A DNA stretch of 49,864 bases, taken from assembly GCF_001675045.1 (NCBI RefSeq), contig NZ_LYPA01000051.1, positions 32,706 through 82,569 on the forward strand, given 5' to 3'. Each line of letters begins with the position of its first letter. Positions within the stretch are counted from its first letter, which is position 1. Position numbers and translations under genes: made by a program. Below are positions 34,401 to 42,005 of this stretch, piece after piece. This DNA comes from Paenibacillus oryzae (lineage in GTDB: Bacteria; Bacillota; Bacilli; Paenibacillales; Paenibacillaceae). The notes under the pieces are model-generated. The model was given only the letters and a program-made list of their open reading frames with translations. It had not been told where the DNA came from and made no database searches.

Positions 34401-35055
34401 TGGAGGTTTTACAAGCTACACGCCTGATCTTCCTTCATTTATCTATGTGACGGACACCAATGTTTCACGCCTTGAATTGAATCCGGAGGTTAGGAGCCTC
34501 TATACCCCAGAGGTGATCTTTGAAACGCCAGGGCAAACCGTATTGGCAGGAATCTTTGATTGGGTAGATATCGGAAGTGGCCCTTACCTCGGAGGAGAAG
34601 GTGAAGAAGGCAACGAGGAAGGCAATGAAGCAAACCTTGAACCTAGGTTGCTGTCTCTTTCGGAAGGGGCCGTCATCCAAACCTTGAAGCTGCGGACTCC
34701 ATTTGTCGAACTGGGCGAAATCAATGGTGTTATTTTGCAAATTGATGCCTGGGATTTGAATGAAGATGCCGAGTTACATTTTTCGGTGACTGAGTATGTT
34801 GCTTTGCTGGATGACAAAAACAGAAAAGCCAGAGAAGCTCTTTTTGCGGAGTCCTACGAGGGAGAGGGAGAGGGAGAAGGAGAAGGAGAAGCAAAAGCGC
34901 AGTTCGAGGATGTATTGGAATTTATCGGAATGAATAAGGCCGACATTCAAGAGAAGGGCGGATGGCTATGGGGAGAGTTGAGAGGCAACGGGGAAGAGGA
35001 ACCGCCGTTTGACCTTAAGATATTGTGGTCGTTAGCTAATATACGCAGACTGTAA
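31486..35055 (+). CDS. Large exported FecR-domain protein with coiled coil and beta-rich repeats
   Basis: The 1189-residue protein has an N-terminal signal/anchor (LAMMVVLALMLGAVLGPF, cut near AAAES) and a FecR-like domain (about 55-190) with GDHLKTGNKSSVAIKV and ETPTAVMGVRGTTLFV. A charged coiled coil (about 345-435) is followed by a Pro/Thr linker with PTPTPVTTPAPTPT. Two beta-rich, solenoid-like segments come next (about 495-680 and 900-1100), sharing YxxRNLxINGxxxxxxPxGSV text. Six-base repeats encode YEYEYEF and, near residue 1126, GEGEGEGEGE. No sortase motif or S-layer homology domain is present. ATG 31486 follows the upstream stop directly, with GGAGGG before it, so both proteins are co-made. 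The role is unknown; a surface scaffold or adhesin is plausible. Confidence 0.85.
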   Translation: MEASGNKLDSRAGAVVLRPAAPMTVRMLAMMVVLALMLGAVLGPFTGRAAAESVRIATILSVSGTVEVKKAGGKKYFKAYKNMPLNAGDHLKTGNKSSVAIKVQDRGDEATLGEGSSLYISELKEKSGKKKSNFTLWTGSVWIKASSLVSTEEEFEVETPTAVMGVRGTTLFVTVDPRNGDSNFLIMSGVGVVQSKNPADHVDKNVSIYPGQTLTTYFNTDDKVWHLGASIIDIDQIASLLSYETLKAIIDSKYKIDQENDEFIKRLSSELNGGTTQAGSLDIHNKTDLDRLIYNLEYLVGAIVQKAIQLGKVDEKIVRAQVDSANKSLDKKIVLDDNRPQQLSEEELARQKKVKQAMLERERLLQQEKDKALKIQQSAEEAAKQRLAELQKLSEANEKAAKERQAALESEYKKALGTEKAKEFEEAKKKLETGAVTATPSPTSTAPASTSAPVATPNPTPTPVTTPAPTPTSDPGSSTPLNGTGSIAGPISQLVSGAENVTYGPASGRLTVNGNVTISGDAAAIGRYDLRNLSINGNLNVNVPGGSVSLLSGVMVSGTTTIVDVASQTFRSEAQHGGEIVVADETGTRVILAGEASNSTVRISGSGHVTLEGAYHGDITIEGAVETLVLKGEFRGNLIVSHPGVTIQVEEGTTFDGVLDIRAEGVKLSGVIGAIKAILLASGIEPDPSVYEAIAAIEAAQLRVLNETESDEEMLSILKVLGYRDATLWHAHELIEYREIEFYNGFESLQRAREAIGHVLGKELPPTLSVSGAVEQGKDVVIAFEENADWADSVNQIWLQYLDENGTPLDEYGVGEGYSVFENEITVNGAIFLEGLPPGQYRIVVIADEGRYLKAYVTVTITPIDYLNGEYGELPHTITVYVSGNEDRLLGPSDEWVENNEGPLEVNNLKIEGAGSGTYTIRNLLINGDMIIDTPRGSVTLNDSVKFKYEYEYEFGSPEIWIKDISEGADGSGGFTSYTPDLPSFIYVTDTNVSRLELNPEVRSLYTPEVIFETPGQTVLAGIFDWVDIGSGPYLGGEGEEGNEEGNEANLEPRLLSLSEGAVIQTLKLRTPFVELGEINGVILQIDAWDLNEDAELHFSVTEYVALLDDKNRKAREALFAESYEGEGEGEGEGEAKAQFEDVLEFIGMNKADIQEKGGWLWGELRGNGEEEPPFDLKILWSLANIRRL

Positions 35056-35770
35056 TTAAAACTAGCTGAGGTGCGGGATAAATTCTCAATTAATGGTTTG
35101 GAGATGTAGGAGAATCTGGCCTGATCTGTTGTTTGCCGGTCATTAATGACCGTTAAAAGCTGAAATAGCTTAGTTTGTCGTTAGCAACGGTCATCCGTGT
35201 CCTTTAGCGGTCCCAATTGGTATAAACCAGCAGGATTATGGGGTTTTACGGACGCAAATGTCCTTTACAAAGTGACATTTCGTGAAAAACAGCTCCTAAA
35301 GGACATCGATGTCCGCAAGACCGAATACGCCGCCGATGGTGGCTGGAATGATGCGCCGCCGATGTCCCCAACTTCATTTTATGATATCGTCCATGCAGAA
35401 ACGCGCCGCACCCGACGGCGCGTTATTCTGTATCTAGTCATATTCAGCACCAACGGCGCGTTATTCTGTATCCGGGCATATTAAGCACCTACAGCGTGTT
35501 TTTTGCATGGGAACATGGTACAGCTAACGTGGCTTAGCTCCCCATAATACTAATACTTTTTAGTAATGATCTTATGTCCAATCCATCATAAGCAAACCTC
35601 ATTGTTCTATTCAATATTTCTTATAGGCGGAAACGAGCCAATTTCATTGACCGAAACTGGCCGTTATGGTAGTTTTAAAGCAATAAAATAATTCATACTG
35701 ATGAACTAGGAATTCGGAGCGTGTTCATAACCTGCTCTAGTTAAACAGGGAAGATGCGAGGTGGATTTTG
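35056..35770. other. Gene-free region with small repeats, upstream of cysJ
   Basis: No convincing gene is seen. It contains a perfect 16-bp palindrome (35137-35152, CGGTCATTAATGACCG), a 9-bp-stem hairpin (35400-35424), and two to three copies of a 38-bp unit beginning ACGGCGCGTTATTCTGTAT (from about 35415 and 35453, with a decayed third). An open frame at 35197-35484 covers these repeats but lacks a ribosome binding site. The last 150 bases before cysJ are AT-rich and must hold its promoter, but I cannot place it or a CymR site with confidence. Confidence 0.6.
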
Positions 35771-37669
35771 TTGCAACTCAAGGTGACGAATAGTCCGTTT
35801 TCGGAGGAACAGGCAGCTCTGCTTAATACGCTGCTGCCAACCTTGACGGGAACGCAAGTGCAATGGCTGAACGGTTTTTTGGCTTTTTATGGTGGCGGAA
35901 CGGGTGTTACCCCGATTGAAAATGGATTGACTGCTGCTCCAGATATTGCCGCGGCTTCATCTGTGCTTGCTGCTGCACCGGGTGCGGCTGCAATTGCGGA
36001 AGCGGTGCAAGTGCAGGCTGGAGCACCACGCGAAGCGACCGTGCTGTTTGGATCGCAAACGGGTAACTCTCAGAGGCTTGCCGGTCGTTTGGCTGACAAA
36101 CTGAAGGCATTAGGGTTTGAAGTGACGTTGTCGGCCATGAATGTCTACAAGCCGGCAAATCTGAAAAAAACGGCCCATTTGTTTATTGTGGCCAGCACGC
36201 ATGGCGAAGGAGATCCGCCGGATAACGCCTTGCCTTTTTATGAATTCCTGTACAGCAAACGCGCATCGGGTCTTGAAGGACTCAAATATTCTGTACTTGC
36301 GCTAGGAGATACGTCGTATGAATTTTTCTGCAAGACGGGCCGGGACTTCGACGAGCGACTTGCAGAGCTGGGAGCGGAGCGGATAGCGGACCGCGTGGAA
36401 TGCGATCTGGATTTTGAGGAGCCGGCTTCTCTGTGGTTCGGCAAGGTGCTGGATGCGGTGCAAGCATCTGTAGCAGGAGGGGCGGCTGTGGCTTCACAGG
36501 CCGTGTCCGCGCCTGCAGCGGATAGCCAAGGAACGGAAAACCTCTATTCCCGCACCAACCCGTTTCGGGCAGAGGTGCTGACCACGATCAACCTTAACGG
36601 CCGCGGCTCGGACCGCGAGACGCGCCATCTTGAGCTGTCGCTAGAAGGATCGGGGTTAAGCTACCAGCCGGGCGATTGCGTTGGTATTTATCCCGAAAAC
36701 GATCCTGCATTAGTGGATGCCATCATTGCTCAAATGAATTGGAAGCCGAACGAGATTGTTTTGCCTGAAAGGCAGGGCGAGGACGCAACGCTTCGCGGAG
36801 CGCTTCTGCGCCATTTTGAAATTACCGTGCTGACGCGCCCTCTGCTGGAAAAAGCACAGTCTTATTCCGCCGACGGCCGTTTGGCCGAGCTTCTGAAGCC
36901 GGAGAACAAGGATGAGCTGCGGTCTTACGTGAACGGACGCGACTTGCTTGATTTGCTGCAGGATTTTGGGCCGTGGACGTTGCCTGCGGGAGCCGTTACG
37001 ACGGTATTGCGCAAGCTGCCGCCGCGCCTGTACTCCATTGCTAGCAGCAATAAGGCGAATCCGGATGAAGTCCATCTCACCATTCGCAAAGTGGAATATG
37101 AAAGCCATGGCCGCAAACGTGGCGGCGTTTGCTCCGTGCAGGTGTCGGAGCGGCTGGAGGCGGGAGATACGCTGCCGTTGTTTATTCAGGAAAATCCCAA
37201 TTTCAAGCTGCCGGCTGATCCGTCAACGCCGGTTATCATGATTGGTCCGGGTACGGGCGTTGCCCCGTTCCGCGCTTTCCTGGAGGAAAGAGAGGAGCTT
37301 GGATCGGAAGGGAAAACATGGCTGTTCTATGGCGACCGCCATTTTGTAACCGACTTTCTCTATCAGACGGACTGGCAGCGGATGCTGAATTCCGGCGCGC
37401 TTAGCAAGCTGGAGGTTGCATTCTCCCGTGATTCGGAAGAGAAGGTTTATGTGCAGCACCGGATGCTGGAGCATGCGGCGGAGCTGTACGGCTGGCTTCA
37501 GGAAGGGGCGCATATTTACGTCTGCGGAGATGAAAAGCACATGGCCCATGACGTTCACAAAGCGCTGCTGACAATCGTAGAGCAGCAAGGCGGATTGGAC
37601 TCCGAAGCAGCAGCTGCTTATGTGGCTGAACTGCAAGCTACCCAGCGCTACCAGCGCGATGTCTATTAA
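35771..37669 (+). CDS. cysJ: Sulfite reductase (NADPH) flavoprotein alpha subunit
   Basis: CysJ passes electrons from NADPH through FAD and FMN to CysI for reduction of sulfite to sulfide. The 632-residue protein has a flavodoxin domain (about 90-230: FGSQTGNSQRLAGRL, STHGEGDPPDNA, LALGDTSYEFFC), a linker, the FAD domain (PRLYSIASS, GGVCSVQVSERL) and the NADPH domain (IGPGTGVAPFRAFLEER, ending YQRDVY). TTG 35771 is chosen over TTG 35768 because the predicted MQLKVTNSPF matches the start I recall for B. subtilis CysJ and sits 7 nt after GAGGTG. The cysI gene follows 150 bp later. Control by cysteine or sulfide (CymR type) is expected but not shown. Confidence 0.95.
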   Translation: MQLKVTNSPFSEEQAALLNTLLPTLTGTQVQWLNGFLAFYGGGTGVTPIENGLTAAPDIAAASSVLAAAPGAAAIAEAVQVQAGAPREATVLFGSQTGNSQRLAGRLADKLKALGFEVTLSAMNVYKPANLKKTAHLFIVASTHGEGDPPDNALPFYEFLYSKRASGLEGLKYSVLALGDTSYEFFCKTGRDFDERLAELGAERIADRVECDLDFEEPASLWFGKVLDAVQASVAGGAAVASQAVSAPAADSQGTENLYSRTNPFRAEVLTTINLNGRGSDRETRHLELSLEGSGLSYQPGDCVGIYPENDPALVDAIIAQMNWKPNEIVLPERQGEDATLRGALLRHFEITVLTRPLLEKAQSYSADGRLAELLKPENKDELRSYVNGRDLLDLLQDFGPWTLPAGAVTTVLRKLPPRLYSIASSNKANPDEVHLTIRKVEYESHGRKRGGVCSVQVSERLEAGDTLPLFIQENPNFKLPADPSTPVIMIGPGTGVAPFRAFLEEREELGSEGKTWLFYGDRHFVTDFLYQTDWQRMLNSGALSKLEVAFSRDSEEKVYVQHRMLEHAAELYGWLQEGAHIYVCGDEKHMAHDVHKALLTIVEQQGGLDSEAAAAYVAELQATQRYQRDVY

Positions 37670-37819
37670 GACAGTCAGGGCTATCGGCACGGCGTCTTTT
37701 TAGGACAGTCAGCGCGGTTAGAGGGACTTCAAAAAATGCTTCCCATTACTGAATATACTTGCGACATTAGCAGCATGAAAATATAGAATTTTAGCAAGAC
37801 TTGAAGGAGTTGAACGGAA

Positions 37820-39655
37820 ATGGCAAACGGACAAAAGGTAGTGCCGATTGGCGGCCCTCCAAGCGACGTTGAGCATCTAAAGCAGGAAAGCAACTATTTG
37901 CGCGGTTCCCTTGTTGAAACGCTGCAAAACCGGGTTACGGGCGGCATGAGCGAGCTGGACAACCGTCTGATGAAGTTTCACGGAAGCTATATGCAGGATG
38001 ACCGCGATTTGCGCAATGAGCGGCAGAAGCAGAAGCTGGAGCCTGCTTATCAGTTCATGCTTCGCGTGGTTACGCCAGGCGGCGTAGCCACGCCGGAGCA
38101 ATGGCTTGAAATCGATAAGCTTGCCCAGAAATTCGGCAATGGCACCATCAAGCTGACGACCAGGCAAGCCTTCCAGCTTCATGGCGTCTTGAAATGGAAT
38201 TTGAAGCAAACGATTCGTCAGGTCAATGAGGCCATGTTGACCACATTGGCGGCTTGCGGCGACGTCAACCGCAACGTCATGTGCAACCCCAATCCGGAGC
38301 AATCCGATGTGCATGAAGAGGTGCACAAGTGGGCTAAGGAGCTTACAACTCATCTGGCGCCCAAAACGCCTGCTTATCATGAAATTTGGCTGGATGGCGA
38401 AAAGCTGGACAAAAATTTGAAGATAAAGCCCAAAGGCGAAGCTGGAGCCAAAGCAGCAAAGGTGTCGGCAGCAGCTCACGACAAAGCTGGAAAGCATGGA
38501 GCGGCAACAGCCGTTGCGGAAGCGCCAGTCAACGGGGCTGACCCTGTGGAGCCGATGTACGGACCGGTTTATTTGCCCCGCAAATTCAAAATAGGGATTG
38601 CCGTGCCGCCATCCAACGATATCGATGTTTATTCCCAGGACCTTGGCTACATTGCTATTGTAGAAAAGGGCAAGCTGGTCGGCTTTAACGTAACGGTCGG
38701 CGGCGGCATGGGCATGACTCATGGAGATACCAGCACGTACCCGCAGCTGGGCCGATTGATCGGCTTTTGCAAACCTGACCAAATTCTTGAGCTTGCTGAA
38801 AAAACGATTACGATTCAACGCGATTACGGCAACCGCTCCGTGCGGAAAAATGCCAGATTCAAATATACGATTGACCGCCACGGCCTGGAGTGGTTTGTGA
38901 GCGAGCTGCATGAGCGGCTTGGCTGGGAGCTGGCTCCCGCCCGTCCGTTTACCTTTGAACGTTCAGGCGACACGTACGGCTGGTCCAAAAACAAAAACGG
39001 CAAGTGGAATTTTACGATGTATATCAATAGCGGACGCGTCGTAGATACCGAAGGCAATATGCTGATGACGGGCTTGCGTGAGATTGCCAAAATTCATACC
39101 GGCGATTTCCGGTTATCCGCCAATCAAAATCTCGTTTTGGGCAATATTTCGGCTCAAAAGAAAAAGCAGGTTGCAGCTTTGCTGGAGCAATACGGCATCT
39201 CCGAAGGCTCGCATCATTCGGCAATTCGCCGCAGCGCGTTGTCCTGCGTTGCTTTACCTACCTGCGGTTTGGCTATGGCGGAAGCGGAGCGTTATTTGCC
39301 AACCTTGCTTGGCAAGTTGGAGCCAGTGCTGGAGGAAGCGGGCTTGCGCGATGAGGAAATCAATATCCGCATGACCGGCTGTCCTAACGGCTGCGCCCGT
39401 CCGGCGCTTGGCGAAATTGCTTTTATCGGAAAGTCCCCGGGGAAATACAATATGTATATGGGGGCAGGCTTTTCGGGCGACCGGCTGAGCAAGCTGTATC
39501 GAGAAAATATTGGTGAGACGGAAATCATTGATACGCTGAAGCCAATCCTCCATCACTATGCGTCCGAACGAGAGCAAAACGAGCATTTTGGCGATTTTGT
39601 TATTCGCGCGGGCTATGTTAAAGCAGTAGCCTCGGGTCTGGACTTTCATAGCTAA
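37820..39655 (+). CDS. cysI: Sulfite reductase hemoprotein beta subunit
   Basis: CysI binds siroheme and a 4Fe-4S cluster and reduces sulfite to sulfide with six electrons. The 611-residue protein shows [21 protein letters not shown], the cluster ligands [16 protein letters not shown] and [17 protein letters not shown]. Residues from about 203 to 239 are an Ala/Lys/Gly-rich insertion (with [20 protein letters not shown]), placed between WLDGEKL and EPMYGP. It makes the protein roughly 40 residues longer than the B. subtilis form as I remember it. The insertion keeps the frame and leaves all cofactor residues intact. ATG 37820 follows GAAGGAG. It is co-directional with cysJ. Confidence 0.95.
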   Translation: MANGQKVVPIGGPPSDVEHLKQESNYLRGSLVETLQNRVTGGMSELDNRLMKFHGSYMQDDRDLRNERQKQKLEPAYQFMLRVVTPGGVATPEQWLEIDKLAQKFGNGTIKLTTRQAFQLHGVLKWNLKQTIRQVNEAMLTTLAACGDVNRNVMCNPNPEQSDVHEEVHKWAKELTTHLAPKTPAYHEIWLDGEKLDKNLKIKPKGEAGAKAAKVSAAAHDKAGKHGAATAVAEAPVNGADPVEPMYGPVYLPRKFKIGIAVPPSNDIDVYSQDLGYIAIVEKGKLVGFNVTVGGGMGMTHGDTSTYPQLGRLIGFCKPDQILELAEKTITIQRDYGNRSVRKNARFKYTIDRHGLEWFVSELHERLGWELAPARPFTFERSGDTYGWSKNKNGKWNFTMYINSGRVVDTEGNMLMTGLREIAKIHTGDFRLSANQNLVLGNISAQKKKQVAALLEQYGISEGSHHSAIRRSALSCVALPTCGLAMAEAERYLPTLLGKLEPVLEEAGLRDEEINIRMTGCPNGCARPALGEIAFIGKSPGKYNMYMGAGFSGDRLSKLYRENIGETEIIDTLKPILHHYASEREQNEHFGDFVIRAGYVKAVASGLDFHS

Positions 39656-39756
39656 ACCGGTTTTCTTCACCGGGAACAGGAAGTTTTTTCTTATTAACCA
39701 ATTTCTAATCAACCAATAGGAGTTAAATGAGACGCCTATAATCTTTAATGCCAGTT

Positions 39757-39808
39757 AAGCCGGCCGCCATCTCCAGTGATACACTGGAACTGGGTGTGCC
39801 GGCTTTTG
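39757..39808 (+). terminator. Terminator after cysI
   Basis: AAGCCGGC (39757-39764) pairs with GCCGGCTT (39798-39805), and an inner stem CCAGTG/CACTGG strengthens the fold. Four U residues follow. It closes the cysJ-cysI unit and lies about 50 bp before the next start. Confidence 0.75.
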
Positions 39809-39856
39809 CTGTAAACGGCTGGCCCCGCATTCCGGAACAAGGCGGCGATAAAAAAG

Positions 39857-40624
39857 ATGAAGCGGGAACAAATTGCGGCTCAATTGTATACGCTAAGGGA
39901 TTATTGCAAGGATGAGGCGGGGTTGCGGGCTTCCTTGCGCAAGGTGAAGGCTATTGGCTATTCAGCCGTTCAGGTTTCGGGAATTGGCCCTATACCGGCG
40001 CATGCGGTCAAATCGGCCGCAGATGATAACGGACTTGCCATCTGCGCCACTCATGTTGGGTTTGACGCGTTGACCGAAAGACTGCAGGAAACAATCGCGA
40101 CGCATAAGCTTTGGAATTGCCGTTATGTAGGATTAGGCTCCATACCGGAGCGCTATCGGGGAAGCGCCGACGGCTATGCCGCTTTTGCGGAAGCCGCATC
40201 GGAAATCGGCAAGCAGCTTCTGGAGCATCGCCTCCATTTTGTTTATCACAACCACCGCTTTGAATTCCAGCGCTACGGAGCAAGAAACGGCATGGACATT
40301 TTGCGCGAGCAGAGCCATCCCGAAGCTTTTGGCTTTGAGCTGGATACCTATTGGGTCCAGGCGGGCGGAGTAAATCCCGTTGATGCCATTCATCAGGTAA
40401 AAGGGCGTATGGCGGTTGTTCATCTGAAGGACATGGCCATTATAAATGACGCTCAATGCTTTGCGGAGATCGGGGAGGGCAATATGAATTTTCCGGCGAT
40501 TATCCAGGCTTGCCGTGATATCGGAACGGAGTGGTATGTCGTGGAGCAGGATGAATGCATGCGCGATCCCTTTGAAAGCCTTGAGATCAGCTACCGCTAT
40601 TTGAGCGGTTTGGCTCAGGCTTAA
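39857..40624 (+). CDS. Sugar phosphate isomerase/epimerase-like TIM barrel protein
   Basis: The 255-residue protein belongs to the xylose-isomerase-like TIM barrel group (IolE/IolI/YcjR relatives). Motifs include QLYTLRDYCKDEAGLRASLR at the N-terminus, CATHVGFDAL, FVYHNHRFEFQRYG with the metal-binding His and Glu, FELDTYWVQAGG, VVHLKDM and WYVVEQDE near the end. These metal-binding residues are in their usual order, so it should be an active divalent-metal enzyme acting on a sugar or inositol derivative. ATG 39857 has a weak AAGGCGG upstream. It is a single-gene unit, bounded by the cysI terminator and a MITE-like palindrome. Substrate unknown. Confidence 0.88.
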   Translation: MKREQIAAQLYTLRDYCKDEAGLRASLRKVKAIGYSAVQVSGIGPIPAHAVKSAADDNGLAICATHVGFDALTERLQETIATHKLWNCRYVGLGSIPERYRGSADGYAAFAEAASEIGKQLLEHRLHFVYHNHRFEFQRYGARNGMDILREQSHPEAFGFELDTYWVQAGGVNPVDAIHQVKGRMAVVHLKDMAIINDAQCFAEIGEGNMNFPAIIQACRDIGTEWYVVEQDECMRDPFESLEISYRYLSGLAQA

Positions 40625-40736
40625 AGCTGAATTAACAGAGGTTTAGCAGCAGAAATCCGGTTTAACGCCTGAAGTTGACAGATACTAAAAGGGTATAGCA
40701 AACCGGGATTTAACAAATAAAGTAAATAAAGTTGAA

Positions 40737-40926
40737 AACGGAGCTGCCCTAAAAGCCAAGTGGAAGTAATAACTATTCAGCAAAGAGGAACGGACGGAAA
40801 AGGGTGTCTTGAGGGCGAGTTTTTTTGCCCGCAAAAATGTTTGAGCATCCAAGACACCCTTTTCCGGGAGTGGCCGGTTTTGCTGAATACTTATTTAACG
40901 TTACAGAACTTTCGGACAGCCCCGTT
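40737..40926. mobile_element. MITE-like element: about 190-bp imperfect palindrome
   Basis: The ends are inverted repeats of about 45 bp: the left end AACGGAGCTGCCCTAAAAG matches the reverse of the right end (AACGGGGCTGTCCGAAAG) with few changes. The likeness continues inward to TATTCAGCAAA on both sides. A second perfect 17-bp pair, CGGAAAAGGGTGTCTTG and CAAGACACCCTTTTCCG, lies inside, with a small GGGC-GCCC hairpin at the centre. There is no coding capacity. Ends of the GGGCTGTCC type are common for insertion sequences in Bacillales, so it may be a non-autonomous derivative. It also serves as a hairpin between two convergent genes. No target duplication could be fixed. Confidence 0.6.
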
Positions 40927-40931
40927 CAGCC

Positions 40932-42005
40932 TTATAGCGATTGAATATAATTGCGGTAATAGGAATTGCCGTTGCGGCGGTCGAAGCGGTCAGCCAATAG
41001 CAGCGCATCCTCGCGGAATGCGGCGGCAAGAGGTCCCGCATTGCCTTTGCTCCCGCCAGCTTGTCCATCCATTCCGGCAAGATGCGGGCTTGATTCCGGC
41101 AGTCTTGCGTTGACGGCAACGGATTCACCCGACAAAAGCTCCAGCAGCGCCGAAGAATGGGCGAGAAACATCATTTTATCAAACGGATTTTCATGGCCTA
41201 GCATGCTGGGATAATGACGCTCCAGCAGCTCCAGCCCCTTAAACGGGTCTGTTTTGGACAAATAATAAATATGCTCGCCCTGATGCTGAAGGAAATCCAG
41301 GTTGTTTTTGATGAGCTTATAGCCTCTTTTTTGCTGCTTTTCAGCTTCCTCCACCAGTCCCAGACGATATAGCGGCAGCAGCACCTTGGAGATGGTCACA
41401 TGCGGAACCTCGCCGCAGGTCATTTTCCCCTTCAGGATCGGCTTGGCGGCTTCCAGCGTCGCTTCGTCGTCTCCGACGGCAGCGGCGTATTCCACCAGAC
41501 GGTTTTGCTCGCAGGCGGTGCAGTCGCTCATCAAATCGTCTTCCATGCTTCTGAATTTCTTCAGATATTCTCCTGCCTCCTCGACCTTTCCTTGCTGAAG
41601 GAGATTGACCGAAATATAGAAAAAGTAGGTCCGATCGCTATAGCCGTTCTCCTTGTAGCGTTTCCGCATATCCTCCAGCAGCTCGTCGATTTGCGTCAGC
41701 GGAATATCCGGGAAACAGGATATTTTGTCCAAAATCCACTTGTAGCTCCATAACAAATCGTATTCATCGAATAAATCCTGATTTTTATCATATTGGCCAA
41801 GTATCCATGAAAAAGCAACCAGTGCTTTCATGGGATAGCCGTTAAACGTGGCGTTTTCCACAATCATGCTGCGTGCCTCGTAGGCAGACTCAATATCGTT
41901 GCTGAGATCGGCTACGCGCGCAGCCTCCTCCAGCAGATTGATTTTGGCCAGGCCATCCGGTAAATCATATACTTCTTCCATTAATTCTTCATAGCTTTTG
42001 CTCAT
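40932..42005 (-). CDS. Helical-repeat (TPR-like) protein coupled to HSP90-like gene
   Basis: The 357-residue protein is predicted all-helical, with repeating helix pairs such as EEAARVADLSNDIESAYEAR, SVNLLQQGKVEEAGEYLKKF and LLPLYRLGLVEEAEKQQKRG, which look like TPR units. A Gly/Pro-rich insert near residue 310 (HLAGMDGQAGGSKGNAG) interrupts the last part. No signal peptide. Its ATG 42005 overlaps the stop of the HSP90-like gene (ATGA) and has GGAGGAAC within that gene's end, so the pair is translationally coupled. This suggests a client or co-chaperone-like partner. No family was identified beyond TPR-like. Confidence 0.75.
   Translation of the reverse strand: MSKSYEELMEEVYDLPDGLAKINLLEEAARVADLSNDIESAYEARSMIVENATFNGYPMKALVAFSWILGQYDKNQDLFDEYDLLWSYKWILDKISCFPDIPLTQIDELLEDMRKRYKENGYSDRTYFFYISVNLLQQGKVEEAGEYLKKFRSMEDDLMSDCTACEQNRLVEYAAAVGDDEATLEAAKPILKGKMTCGEVPHVTISKVLLPLYRLGLVEEAEKQQKRGYKLIKNNLDFLQHQGEHIYYLSKTDPFKGLELLERHYPSMLGHENPFDKMMFLAHSSALLELLSGESVAVNARLPESSPHLAGMDGQAGGSKGNAGPLAAAFREDALLLADRFDRRNGNSYYRNYIQSL

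Noticed and set aside
35197..35484. 95-residue frame upstream of cysJ
   Set aside because: It covers intergenic repeats and a hairpin and lacks a ribosome binding site and protein-like pattern.
37877..38911. 344-residue minus-strand frame within cysI
   Set aside because: cysI on the plus strand is fully conserved with intact cofactor motifs; the minus frame has no ribosome binding site.
40760..41113. 117-residue plus-strand frame after the isomerase-like gene
   Set aside because: It starts within the MITE-like palindrome and runs antisense into the TPR-like gene.
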